NCBI GenBank assembly: GCA_963934295.1
Contig: CAWVXY010000014.1
Coordinates: 12,801 to 76,800 of the forward strand
Source of the DNA: Seribacter sp963934295
GTDB taxonomy: Bacteria > Verrucomicrobiota > Verrucomicrobiia > Opitutales > Seribacteraceae
Direction of reading: 5' to 3'
Length of the DNA stretch: 64,000 bases
In this document: piece by piece, positions 34,242-43,479 of the stretch
Layout of the letters: each line of letters opens with the position of its first letter
Position numbering within the stretch: position 1 is the first letter of the stretch
The notes under the pieces: model-generated
Databases searched by the model: none
The model's input: the letters and a program-made list of their open reading frames with translations, nothing else
What the model was told of the DNA's origin: nothing
Translations under genes and position numbers: made by a program

Positions 34242-34952
34242 ATGACTGCCCATGCCATCTTTATCCTTTTAGCCTTATCCGTTTCTTCAATCTGTCTGGG
34301 GGGCACCAATGCCAAGCATTTGTTTATCCTGTCCGGACAGTCGAATATGCAGGGGCATCGCCCGGATGAAGCGTTCACTCCGGCAGTGGAGAAGGCATTA
34401 GGGAAGTCAAAAGTAATCATTGTCCAGGATGCCTTGGGTGGACAACCTATCCACCGGTGGTGGAAAGAATGGAAGGATCCCGAGGGAAACCAGATGGAGC
34501 AAACAGGCGATCTGTATGACCGGTTGATGAGCAAAGTAAAACCAGCGATTAAGGGGCAAACTTTGGCCAGCGTAAACTTTGTGTGGATGCAAGGGGAGAG
34601 AGATGCAAAGATGGGATGGGGTGATCTTTACGAGGAGGCTCTTGTCGGTCTTCATGCCCAACTGGCCAAGGATTTGCAGAGAAACCCCCTTGAGATGGCT
34701 TTTGTGATCGGGCGCTTGAGTGACTTCGATATGAACAACAAGAAATATCCCCACTGGAAGAAGGTGAGGTTGGCTCAAATCAAGGTTGCCAACTCGAACC
34801 CGAAGTACTTCTGGATCGATACGGATGATTTGAATGACGGGCTTAACCGTAGAGGTAAGCAGATCACCAACGATTTACACTACTCAGCTGAGGGCTACAA
34901 GACATTGGGTAAACGTTTTGCCCAAGCTTGTCTCATCGCAATCGGGAAGTAA
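34242..34952 (+). CDS. SGNH carbohydrate esterase (SASA domain)
   Basis: 236 residues with a signal peptide (MTAHAIFILLALSVSSICLG). Single-domain SASA/DUF303 esterase: the nucleophile serine is in LSGQSNMQGHRP (about residue 33), the oxyanion block is VWMQGERDAKMGW, and the Asp-His pair is in NDLHYSAEGYKTLGKRF. It lacks the flanking beta domains present in the proteins at 25028 and 34956. Expected to cleave acetyl esters from polysaccharides in the periplasm. It sits 3 nt before the next esterase gene, so the two are co-translated. Confidence 0.85.
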   Translation: MTAHAIFILLALSVSSICLGGTNAKHLFILSGQSNMQGHRPDEAFTPAVEKALGKSKVIIVQDALGGQPIHRWWKEWKDPEGNQMEQTGDLYDRLMSKVKPAIKGQTLASVNFVWMQGERDAKMGWGDLYEEALVGLHAQLAKDLQRNPLEMAFVIGRLSDFDMNNKKYPHWKKVRLAQIKVANSNPKYFWIDTDDLNDGLNRRGKQITNDLHYSAEGYKTLGKRFAQACLIAIGK

Positions 34953-34955
34953 GCG

Positions 34956-36641
34956 ATGAAGTGTTTATTTGTTTTTCTTCTTCTTCCGATACTTTGCCTG
35001 GCCAAAGTTCGTTTGCCTGCCATTTTTTCTGATAATTCTGTATTTCAGCAACAGAGTGGAAATCCGATATGGGGCTGGGCAAAACCGGGTGAAGACATAA
35101 CTGTTTCCACCAGTTGGGGAGCCACGGATTCCACCACTGCGGATAAGAAGGGAAGGTGGATGGTGATTTCCTACACCTCCAAAGCGGGTACTGGTCATGA
35201 GGTGACGATCAAAGGGACCAATGAAATTGTCTTAAAAAATGTCGCGGTTGGGGAAGTCTGGTTATGTGCTGGTCAATCCAATATGGGCTGGTCTATGGGG
35301 AACTCTTTCGAAGCGGAGAAAGAAGCCAATGTGAATTTGCCTGATTTCAGAATTTTTAAATCTGCCCGTGAACATTGGCACGAACCGCTTGAGGAAAATC
35401 GTGACCGGTTGGCGGCTTGGAAAACATGCGATCCAAAATCAGCAGCGGAGACCTCGGCTGTATCTTATTACTTTGGCAAAAAATTGCATCAAAAACTGGG
35501 AGTGCCAGTTGGCATTATTCAACGGGCCTTTGCCGGGACACCGATTGAAGGATGGATGCCCTGGGATATCCAATCCGCAGATCCCCGTACAATTGCCCAT
35601 AAGAAATTGCTCGATGATGGATCTAATCGTCTGATTGCCCGTGGTCAGACTAAGCAGAAGGCATTAGCCCATTACCAAAAAGAATTAAAGGAATATAATG
35701 ACAAGATTGATCGGGGTGAGACGATGAAAAATGCGTTCAGGTCATTGTCTCCTCCGATTATTACCAAGCCCTCCAGCATGGGTCATCAATATCCCGGACA
35801 TATTTACAATGCAATGATTGCCCCAATCCGACCTTACGCCATTCGAGGAATGATCTGGTACCAGGGAGAAAGGAATGCCAAGAATGCACCACAGGCTGAA
35901 CACTATACGAATCAATTAAAGCAACTGATCGGGCATTACCGAAACACCTGGCATGGTGAATCTTGGGGGGCAGTGAGCGATGGGTTTCCTGTTTATTTTA
36001 CCCAGTTGCCGAGTTGGGGCTCTCCTCAGGAAAAACCGGTTGAGGGATCGGAATCCCCATGGGCAGTGAGTCGCGAGAGTATGAAAAAGGTGTCACAGGA
36101 AGTTTACAACACCGGTATGGCGGTCACTATAGATACTGGAGATGCGATTGAGCTGCATCCCAAAAACAAAAAGCCAATCGGGTTGCGCCATGCATATCTT
36201 GCCCTTGGGAAGACATATGGGTTTCCTATTGTACATGAAGGACCAATCCTTGATGAGTTTTCCAAGGCGGGCCAGAAGGTTGTTCTTCGATTTGAATCGA
36301 TTGGGTCAGGCCTGATGCCAGGAGGTAAAGGGAAAATTGATTCTTTTGCGATTGCGGGTGAGGATCGTGTTTGGCAGTGGGCGGATGCTAAAATTGACCA
36401 GGACTCCGTAATCCTGTCTTCCCCCAAAGTGAAAAAACCGGTGGCGGTCCGTTATGCCTGGGCGATGAATCTATCCGGTCGTAATCTTCTTTATAATCAA
36501 GAAGGGTTTCCCGCTTCTCCCTTTCGGACCGATGATTGGCCACTTTTTGACCCGAAGGCAGAAGTGGTCGAGGTAAATAAACCGAAAAAACCAAAGGGGT
36601 ATCAATCCAAAGATTGGAACCGTCCCGAAATAAAAGAATAA
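34956..36641 (+). CDS. Sialate O-acetylesterase-like esterase, long form
   Basis: 561 residues with a signal peptide (MKCLFVFLLLPILCLA). Same architecture as the 25028 esterase: N-terminal beta domain (FSDNSVFQQQSGNPIWGWAK), nucleophile in CAGQSNMGW, GMIWYQGERNA, catalytic pair in GDAIELHPKNKKP, and C-terminal beta domain ending SPFRTDDW. An insertion of about 70 residues around 225-290 (KALAHYQKELKEYNDKI) is helical and charged, and the protein ends in a Pro/Lys-rich tail. Probably a broad-specificity carbohydrate O-acetylesterase. Confidence 0.87.
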   Translation: MKCLFVFLLLPILCLAKVRLPAIFSDNSVFQQQSGNPIWGWAKPGEDITVSTSWGATDSTTADKKGRWMVISYTSKAGTGHEVTIKGTNEIVLKNVAVGEVWLCAGQSNMGWSMGNSFEAEKEANVNLPDFRIFKSAREHWHEPLEENRDRLAAWKTCDPKSAAETSAVSYYFGKKLHQKLGVPVGIIQRAFAGTPIEGWMPWDIQSADPRTIAHKKLLDDGSNRLIARGQTKQKALAHYQKELKEYNDKIDRGETMKNAFRSLSPPIITKPSSMGHQYPGHIYNAMIAPIRPYAIRGMIWYQGERNAKNAPQAEHYTNQLKQLIGHYRNTWHGESWGAVSDGFPVYFTQLPSWGSPQEKPVEGSESPWAVSRESMKKVSQEVYNTGMAVTIDTGDAIELHPKNKKPIGLRHAYLALGKTYGFPIVHEGPILDEFSKAGQKVVLRFESIGSGLMPGGKGKIDSFAIAGEDRVWQWADAKIDQDSVILSSPKVKKPVAVRYAWAMNLSGRNLLYNQEGFPASPFRTDDWPLFDPKAEVVEVNKPKKPKGYQSKDWNRPEIKE

Positions 36642-36657
36642 ACTTATTCAATTTTAT

Positions 36658-38097
36658 ATGCGAGTTCTCTTCTTTATTCTACTATTCCCCCTATTCTCCT
36701 TTGGGCGAAGCCAGCCCAATGTAATTATCATTCAAACGGATGAGCATAATCTCCGCACCCTCGGTTGCTATCGTGAACAGATGAATGAGGCCCAGGCCTT
36801 CGTCTGGGGCAAGGGCAACAAGGTCGATACGCCGAATATTGATTCCCTGGCCCAGGACGGATTGATTTGTACCAATTACTTTGCCTCCTCCCCGGTATGC
36901 ACGCCTTCCCGTGCGTCCTGGGTATCCGGACTCTATCCCCAGGCAACCGGATCGGCTAATAATAATTTGCCCCTGAAGGATTCCATCATAACCTTTGCCG
37001 AAGTTCTTCGCCAGCGGGGTTACGCCACTTCTTATTTGGGTAAGTGGCACTTGGATGGGAATGCGAAGCCAGGTTGGGCACCTGCCCGTAAATTCGGATT
37101 TTCCGATAACCGGTTTATGTTCAACCGTGGGCATTGGAAGAAATTTGAAATGACCGAAGACGGTCCACAGGTGGCAACCAAGAAGAATGGAAATCCGGTA
37201 TATGATTTGAGCGATGCGGATGAAAAGAGTTTCGCCACCGATTGGCTGGTCGATCGTTCCCTGGAGATTTTGGACCGCGATAAGGGCAAGCCTTTCTGTC
37301 TGATGCTTGCCTTGCCCGATCCCCACGGGCCAAATACCGTTCGGGCTCCCTACGATACGATGTACGATCATCTGACCTTTCAACAACCTGTTACCATGCG
37401 CAAGGTACTGGCCGCCTTACAAAACCGGCCGGGCTGGGTGAGTGGTGCGTCCAATGCAGTTAAAAAATTGAGTCAAAGTACCTTATCCAAGTATTTCGGC
37501 ATGGTTCGCTGCATTGACGACAATGTGGGTAAGATTATCGCTTTTTTGAAAGAGAATGAGTTGAGCGAGGATACGATTGTGATTTTCACCTCGGACCATG
37601 GAGACATGATGTGTGAACATTGCCGGATGAACAAGGGGTTACCCTACAGAACCTCGGTGGGAATTCCCTTTATTTTGCGCTATCCGGCCAAAGTGCCGGC
37701 GGGCAAGGTGATTCATACCGCTTACACCACTGTGGATTTTTTCCCCACTCTGATGGGATTGATGGGGATTAAAGATGGCTTACCGGCTATGCATGGGCTG
37801 AATGCTTCGATTGCCTATACCAATAAGAAAAAAGAAATCGCCAAGGATCGGATTGTTTATGTCCGGCATTCGGGAGGTGCGTGGGTCGCCGCGTTTGACC
37901 GCCGTTATAAACTGGTAATTTCCACTTCCGATAAGCCCTGGTTATTCGATCTTGAAAAGGATCCGGATGAGCTGGTTAATTTTTACGGCCGGGATGAATA
38001 TAAGGACGAATTCACCCGCCTGGAAAAAGAATTGAAAAGACAGATGGTAAAATATGGCGAACCTGCACTAGTGGAAAAGAAACTGCGATTTCAATAG
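36658..38097 (+). CDS. Type I sulfatase, exported
   Basis: 479 residues with a signal peptide (MRVLFFILLFPLFSFGRS). Metal site in IIIQTDEHNLRTLG (D28), formylglycine motif C81-T-P-S-R, C-terminal metal motif FTSDHGDMMCEH. Between them, HLDGNAKPGWAPARKFGFSD and the PDPHGPN loop look like substrate-site elements. The canonical CTPSR is the form most easily recognised by formylglycine-generating enzyme. It is 16 nt downstream of the long esterase gene and belongs to the same plus-strand run. Confidence 0.9.
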   Translation: MRVLFFILLFPLFSFGRSQPNVIIIQTDEHNLRTLGCYREQMNEAQAFVWGKGNKVDTPNIDSLAQDGLICTNYFASSPVCTPSRASWVSGLYPQATGSANNNLPLKDSIITFAEVLRQRGYATSYLGKWHLDGNAKPGWAPARKFGFSDNRFMFNRGHWKKFEMTEDGPQVATKKNGNPVYDLSDADEKSFATDWLVDRSLEILDRDKGKPFCLMLALPDPHGPNTVRAPYDTMYDHLTFQQPVTMRKVLAALQNRPGWVSGASNAVKKLSQSTLSKYFGMVRCIDDNVGKIIAFLKENELSEDTIVIFTSDHGDMMCEHCRMNKGLPYRTSVGIPFILRYPAKVPAGKVIHTAYTTVDFFPTLMGLMGIKDGLPAMHGLNASIAYTNKKKEIAKDRIVYVRHSGGAWVAAFDRRYKLVISTSDKPWLFDLEKDPDELVNFYGRDEYKDEFTRLEKELKRQMVKYGEPALVEKKLRFQ

Positions 38098-38157
38098 TCT
38101 TCGATATTTGCTTTTTTGCTTCGATTTTAAGAAATAAATCTATCATGGTATTCGGTA

Positions 38158-39891
38158 ATGGATAAGAATGATATTATTGGCGTTCTCGATTTAATTGGGA
38201 CGATGCTTGAGATAAAGGGAGAAAATCCTTTCAAAGTGCGGGCTTATTTTTCCGGATCGAGAACATTGCAGACGCTAGAGGAGGATTTAGGAACTGTAAT
38301 TGAAGAGGGGCGGCTCGGAAATATACCCGGCATTGGAAAAGCACTGACGGAAAAGATTGAGACACTTTTCACCACTGGTGAGCTTGAGTTCCTGGATAAG
38401 CTCAAAGCATCGGTTCCGGACGGTCTGCTTGAACTATTAGAAGTTCCCGGTTTGGGGGGGAAGAAAATAAATGCTCTTCATAAAAAACTTGGAATTGATT
38501 CAATCGAATCCTTAACCCAAGCCTGTAATGATGGCCGAGTAGCGGAATTAAAAGGATTTGGCACTAAAACACAGGATAAGATTTTATCGGGAATTGAAAA
38601 CCGGGAGGCTTATGCGGCCCGTCATTTATGGTGGGATGCCCGGCGGGTGGCCGATCGAATTCTTCCGGGCTTACAGGGTCTACCTGAAGTCGATCGGGTG
38701 GAGGCTGCAGGAAGCCTAAGAAGGGGGATGGAGACCGTGGGTGATCTTGATTTCCTGGTGGCTTCCTCAAAACCGGAACCGATTATGGAATGGTTCACGC
38801 AGATGGAGGGAATTGTCGAGGTCACTGCTCATGGAGATACTAAATCGAGTGTTCGTTTTGATGGGGGTATGCAGGCGGATCTTCGGGTTGTCCCTTCGGA
38901 ACAATTCTACTTTGCTCTGCATCATTTTACCGGTTCCAAGGATCATAATGTCAGAATGCGCCAAAAAGCACTTTCTATGGGCCTAAGCCTCAGTGAATGG
39001 GGACTTCGTCCAGAAGAGGAGAAGGATTCTTCCCGAAGCAAGGGAACGGTGGAGGCACATTCAGAAGAAGATATCTTTAAGACACTTGGTCTTGCTTACA
39101 TTCCACCTTCATTACGTGAGGGGATGGGCGAGGTGGAAGCTGCCGAAAAGAATGAACTTCCAGAATTGCTTGAATTAGAGGATTTAAAGGGTTGTTTTCA
39201 TAATCATACCACTGCCTCCGATGGACGAAACACATTGGAGGAAATAGCTGCCGAAGCAGATAAGCGGGGTTGGCAATACCTGGGGGTGGCAGATCATTCA
39301 AAGTCGAGTTTTCAGGCCAATGGTTTGGATGAAGCCCGCTTGGAAAAACAGGTGGAGGCCATTCGGGCATTGAATGAAAGTGGTTCATTTTCCAGTCGTA
39401 TTTTTGCCGGTTCTGAAGTTGATATTTTATCCGGAGGGAAGTTGGATTTTGCGGATTCGGTTTTAGAGACCCTTGATTATGTGGTGGCGTCTGTTCACAA
39501 CGGCCTGACACAGGATGAGGAGACAATGACTAGTCGGATTATTAAGGCATTGGAGCACCCCCATGTCACTATGCTTGGTCATGTGAGCGGGCGACTCTTA
39601 TTAAAGCGGGAGGCGAGCAAGATGAATATTCAAAAGATTATTGATGCAGCGATTGCTAATCACAAAATAATCGAACTTAATTCCAATCCCATGCGTTTGG
39701 ATATGGATTGGAGACATTGGAAAAAAGCAGCGGAAAAGGGTTTGATCTGTGCCATCAATCCGGATGCTCATGCTTTACCTCATTATGACTTTCAGTTAAC
39801 CGGTGTGAATATTGCCCGGAAAGGCTGGCTAACCAGAGAAAATGTATTTAATACCCGATCCTTGCAGGAAGTGAAGAAATATTTTGGATAA
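38158..39891 (+). CDS. polX: DNA polymerase/3'-5' exonuclease PolX
   Basis: 577 residues, the full length of bacterial PolX, a repair polymerase. Residues 1-145 are the helix-hairpin-helix 8-kDa-like domain (NIPGIGKALTEKI; EVPGLGGKKINALHKKLG). The polymerase X catalytic aspartates are D196 and D198 (VGDLDFLVA) and D241 (MQADLRVV). The PHP exonuclease domain runs from about 340 to the end, with FHNHTTASDGRNT, GVADHSKSSF and later INPDAHAL carrying metal ligands. The core polymerase and PHP motifs I looked for are present. It sits between two sulfatase genes and has no obvious link to them. Confidence 0.94.
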   Translation: MDKNDIIGVLDLIGTMLEIKGENPFKVRAYFSGSRTLQTLEEDLGTVIEEGRLGNIPGIGKALTEKIETLFTTGELEFLDKLKASVPDGLLELLEVPGLGGKKINALHKKLGIDSIESLTQACNDGRVAELKGFGTKTQDKILSGIENREAYAARHLWWDARRVADRILPGLQGLPEVDRVEAAGSLRRGMETVGDLDFLVASSKPEPIMEWFTQMEGIVEVTAHGDTKSSVRFDGGMQADLRVVPSEQFYFALHHFTGSKDHNVRMRQKALSMGLSLSEWGLRPEEEKDSSRSKGTVEAHSEEDIFKTLGLAYIPPSLREGMGEVEAAEKNELPELLELEDLKGCFHNHTTASDGRNTLEEIAAEADKRGWQYLGVADHSKSSFQANGLDEARLEKQVEAIRALNESGSFSSRIFAGSEVDILSGGKLDFADSVLETLDYVVASVHNGLTQDEETMTSRIIKALEHPHVTMLGHVSGRLLLKREASKMNIQKIIDAAIANHKIIELNSNPMRLDMDWRHWKKAAEKGLICAINPDAHALPHYDFQLTGVNIARKGWLTRENVFNTRSLQEVKKYFG

Positions 39892-39900
39892 ATTATTGTA

Positions 39901-41364
39901 ATGATTTTTCCATATAAGAAAGCTGTTCAAATTACCGGGTTACTTGTTTTATATATTGGGTGCCTTTGGAGTAAGCCAAATTTCGTTATCTTTCTTGCTG
40001 ATGATTTGGGTTATGGTGATGTGGGGTATCAAGGAGGTGATGTACCTACTCCCCATATCGATTCGATTTCGAAGGAGGGGGTGACTTTTACCGACGGGTA
40101 TGTGAGTTGTCCCGTATGTGCTCCATCGCGTGCCGGTTTTCTTACTGGACGTTATCAGCAAACTTTTGGTTTTTGGGATAATGTTGGTCCTTATCGAATT
40201 TCCGAAGATATTAAACCGGGAATTCCATTAGATATTCCCATTCTTCCTGAAGTGTTAAAACCATTGGGGTATGTGTCAGGTTTGTTCGGGAAAGCTCACG
40301 GGGGAGATTTTGAGGAGATGATGCCCTTTAATCGCTGGGATGAATTTTTTGGATTTAATAATGGTGCTTCTAATTACCTGCCTGGTCTCAATCGTGAACA
40401 TAATCCAATTTTTTATAATAAAAAAATTATCAGTCAAACATATGCATCAAAAGGCGTAAGGCGTTCAAATGTAATCAAGGGAGGAGTATTGCTTAAGGAT
40501 CGAAGCAAGTATTTAACCGATCAAATAGGTGACCGTGCAGTATCCTTTATCGAAAAGAATAAAGAAAATCCTTTTTTTTGTTATATTCCATTTAACGCGG
40601 TTCATGGTCCTTTTCAGGCTCCTTTAGATTTGGTAAATGAGGAAGAAGCAAATGATAAAGGACAACGATCCTTGGTTGTGGCCATGATTAAATCATTGGA
40701 TCAAAATGTTGGCAAAGTACTCCAAGCATTAAACCAAAATGGGCTAGAAGAGAATACCATGGTCGTGTTTCTGAGTGATAACGGTGGTCATGAACTATCC
40801 TCTAATTCGCCATTACGGGGTAAAAAGGGAACTTTTTGGGAAGGAGGGCTTCGCGTTCCTTTTTGTTTGAAATGGCCGGCCAAGTTCAGAAAGAAGAAGA
40901 CTTATTGGAAGCCGGTTATTTCGCTTGATCTTTTTCCCACCATGCTGGTTGCTGCCGGTGGAGAGGTTGAGGCTGAATGGAATCTAGACGGGGTAAACTT
41001 ACTTCCTTTTTTAAAATGGCCAAATCGGGAGTTTCCTCACGAAACCCTTTATTGGAGTTGGGGAAATCGTAAGGCAGTCCGAGATCAAAACTTTAAAGCT
41101 GTTTCTTTTGATGGCGGTAAAAGTTTTCAGGCTTTTGAGTTGTGGAAAGATCGGGCTGAGTCGAAAGACATATCAGATCAAAGACCAATACGTACAAAAC
41201 AGGTTATTGCGAAACATAAAGCATGGGAAAAAAATTTAAGTCCTCCACTCTGGGGGTGGAATCCCAAACTTGGATACAAGGATCCTGATTTTGGAAAACC
41301 AAAACCCTATCATGATCCAAAATATTTTATGAATGATTCCAATTCTTCCTTAAAGAAATTCTAG
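39901..41364 (+). CDS. Type I sulfatase, exported
   Basis: 487 residues with a weakly basic signal/anchor (MIFPYKKAVQITGLLVLYIG). Metal Asp pair in FLADDLGYGDVGYQGGDVPT (D34, D35), formylglycine motif C73-A-P-S-R, C-terminal metal motif FLSDNGGHELSSNSPLRGKKG. The latter, including GTFWEGGLRVPF, is the arylsulfatase A/N-acetylgalactosamine-6-sulfatase-like form. Its start lies only 9 nt after the polX stop. Of the five sulfatases here this one is closest to the well-studied arylsulfatase pattern. Confidence 0.9.
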   Translation: MIFPYKKAVQITGLLVLYIGCLWSKPNFVIFLADDLGYGDVGYQGGDVPTPHIDSISKEGVTFTDGYVSCPVCAPSRAGFLTGRYQQTFGFWDNVGPYRISEDIKPGIPLDIPILPEVLKPLGYVSGLFGKAHGGDFEEMMPFNRWDEFFGFNNGASNYLPGLNREHNPIFYNKKIISQTYASKGVRRSNVIKGGVLLKDRSKYLTDQIGDRAVSFIEKNKENPFFCYIPFNAVHGPFQAPLDLVNEEEANDKGQRSLVVAMIKSLDQNVGKVLQALNQNGLEENTMVVFLSDNGGHELSSNSPLRGKKGTFWEGGLRVPFCLKWPAKFRKKKTYWKPVISLDLFPTMLVAAGGEVEAEWNLDGVNLLPFLKWPNREFPHETLYWSWGNRKAVRDQNFKAVSFDGGKSFQAFELWKDRAESKDISDQRPIRTKQVIAKHKAWEKNLSPPLWGWNPKLGYKDPDFGKPKPYHDPKYFMNDSNSSLKKF

Positions 41365-41435
41365 AAAAATATAAATTTATAGTTTCCCGGGCATTAGTCT
41401 TTGCTCAATTTTGGATATTTCCTTAGTAAGTTTTC

Positions 41436-43316
41436 GTGGCATTAATCAGTTATCGTAATTTGTCTGTATCTTTTGGTGGTCCTCTTCTTCTTGATGATGT
41501 TGGGATAAGCATAGAAAAGAAGGAGCGAATCTGCCTGCTTGGGCGCAACGGTGAGGGGAAGTCAACCCTGTTGCGGATTTTATCCGGACAGATAGAAGCG
41601 GATAAAGGAGAGAGTGAACGAGTACCTGATTTCCGGGTGGCCAAGCTTGATCAGGAAATTCCCAACGGAGTGGAAGGCAGTGTTTTTGATGTGGTCGCAC
41701 AGGGGTTGGGAAAAAAGGCAGATATTTTACGTTCCTATAACCAAGCATCGCTCCAATTGAGCGATAATCCGGATGATTCCAAATTGGCAGATGAAGTGGA
41801 TCGATTACAGTCCGAATTGGATGAGACGGATGGATGGAGCCTGGATCACCAGGTTGCTTCCATTATTGATCGGGTTGGACTTGAGCAAGACGATGCATTC
41901 GACACGCTGTCCGGAGGGAATAAGAGTAGGGCATTGCTTGCACGGGCACTCGTTGGCCAACCGCATCTTCTGATTCTGGACGAACCCACAAATCATCTTG
42001 ATTTTGAAGGAATTCAATGGTTGGAGAAATTTCTTCAAAAAGCAGAATTCTCTTCTCTTTTTGTTTCGCATGATCGATCCTTTATTCGTTCGGTCTCCAC
42101 CCGTATTTTAGAATTGGATCGAGGGAATCTTACTTCGTGGAATTGTGGGTATGATAAATTTCTAGAACGAAAAGCGGAAATATTATCTGCTGAGGAGAAG
42201 CAGAATGCAGTATTTGATAAGAAACTGGCCGAGGAGGAGGTTTGGATCCGAAAAGGAATACAAGCCCGTAGGACCCGTAATGAAGGCCGAGTCCGTGCAT
42301 TATTTAAACTTCGCGAGGAACGGTCCAATCGAAGAGAACTCCAGGGGAAAAGTAACCTGTCCGCCAATCAGGGCCAGACTTCTGGTCGTAAGGTTATTAC
42401 TGTAAAGGGTGTCGATTTTGGATGGGATACAAAACGGATAGTAGATGATTTTTCCACCACTATCTGGCGTGGGGATAAGCTCGGAGTGGTTGGGTTAAAT
42501 GGTTCGGGTAAATCCACCCTCCTTAAGTTAATGTTAAAAAAACTTGAACCAACTCGTGGCACGATTGAACATGGAACCAAATTGGAAGTCGCTTATTTTG
42601 ACCAGCATAAGGAAATTGTGAATGAAAACCTTACGGTCGCTGAAAATGTTGCTCCCAATGGCGACACGGTAACCATTAATGGACATTCAAAGCACATATT
42701 ATCCTATCTTAAAGACTTTCTTTTTTTACCTGAAACGGCTCGTGCACCCGCGAAAATGTTGTCTGGAGGGGAGCGGGCCCGTCTGCTCTTGGCAAAGCTT
42801 TTTCTTCAACCTGCGAACCTGTTGGTTATGGATGAACCCACCAATGATCTTGATATTGAAACCATTGAATTATTGGAAGAAAGACTGCTTCAATTTGAGG
42901 GCACTTTGCTCTTAGTCAGTCATGACCGGGCTTTTCTTAATAATGTAGTTACTGGGACCTTTGCATTGGATGGAATAGGTGGAGTAACCGAATACGCCGG
43001 CGGTTGTGATCAATGGTTGTCTGATCGGGAATATGCTAAAAATATGGGTAGTTCCAAGAAACCCAAAGCAGTTCCGGTCCAGAAGAAATCCAAAAAACTT
43101 TCGAACAAAGATAAGGAGGCTCTTATCGAACTCCCCAAGCAAATTGAAAAAATGGAAGCGGAGCGTGATCAAATAACCGCGGCCATGCAGAATCCAGATT
43201 ATTATCGAAACCCGAAGAGTGATCCATCAGGGGATCAGGCAAACTTGGAAAAGTTGGAGGTTCAGATTGCTAGCTCTTATTCTCGGTGGGAAGAACTTGA
43301 GGCCATTGCAGAATGA
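41436..43316 (+). CDS. ABC-F family ATPase, Uup-like
   Basis: 626 residues. The start is a GTG at 41436 (reads ALISYRNLSVSFGG), chosen because the protein begins exactly at the first beta strand. Two ABC domains: Walker A GRNGEGKST (36-44) and GLNGSGKST, signatures LSGGNKSRALLA and LSGGERARLLLA, Walker B LLILDEPTNHLD and LLVMDEPTNDLD. A charged interdomain linker holds RRTRNEGRVRALFKLREERS, and a C-terminal coiled coil (KDKEALIELPKQIEKMEAER) matches Uup. No membrane segments. ABC-F proteins act on the ribosome or on nucleic acids. Uup is favoured over EttA because of the C-terminal coiled coil. Confidence 0.88.
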   Translation: MALISYRNLSVSFGGPLLLDDVGISIEKKERICLLGRNGEGKSTLLRILSGQIEADKGESERVPDFRVAKLDQEIPNGVEGSVFDVVAQGLGKKADILRSYNQASLQLSDNPDDSKLADEVDRLQSELDETDGWSLDHQVASIIDRVGLEQDDAFDTLSGGNKSRALLARALVGQPHLLILDEPTNHLDFEGIQWLEKFLQKAEFSSLFVSHDRSFIRSVSTRILELDRGNLTSWNCGYDKFLERKAEILSAEEKQNAVFDKKLAEEEVWIRKGIQARRTRNEGRVRALFKLREERSNRRELQGKSNLSANQGQTSGRKVITVKGVDFGWDTKRIVDDFSTTIWRGDKLGVVGLNGSGKSTLLKLMLKKLEPTRGTIEHGTKLEVAYFDQHKEIVNENLTVAENVAPNGDTVTINGHSKHILSYLKDFLFLPETARAPAKMLSGGERARLLLAKLFLQPANLLVMDEPTNDLDIETIELLEERLLQFEGTLLLVSHDRAFLNNVVTGTFALDGIGGVTEYAGGCDQWLSDREYAKNMGSSKKPKAVPVQKKSKKLSNKDKEALIELPKQIEKMEAERDQITAAMQNPDYYRNPKSDPSGDQANLEKLEVQIASSYSRWEELEAIAE

Positions 43317-43479
43317 TGTTTTAAATTCTCGTTAAAATTTCTTTCTAACGGAGTCTTTGAGTATGACGGTTATAAGCCTTTTAACTACAAAGTATTCCAT
43401 TTCCTGTAATAATAAATTCAATAATCCTGTTTTAAGAATGTTGCCATACAAACACGTAAGGGTTTTTAGTGAATTTTAT

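Noticed and set aside
36691..37386. 231-aa open frame on the minus strand
   Set aside because: It lies fully antisense to a sulfatase gene with intact motifs and shows no recognisable domain or signal.
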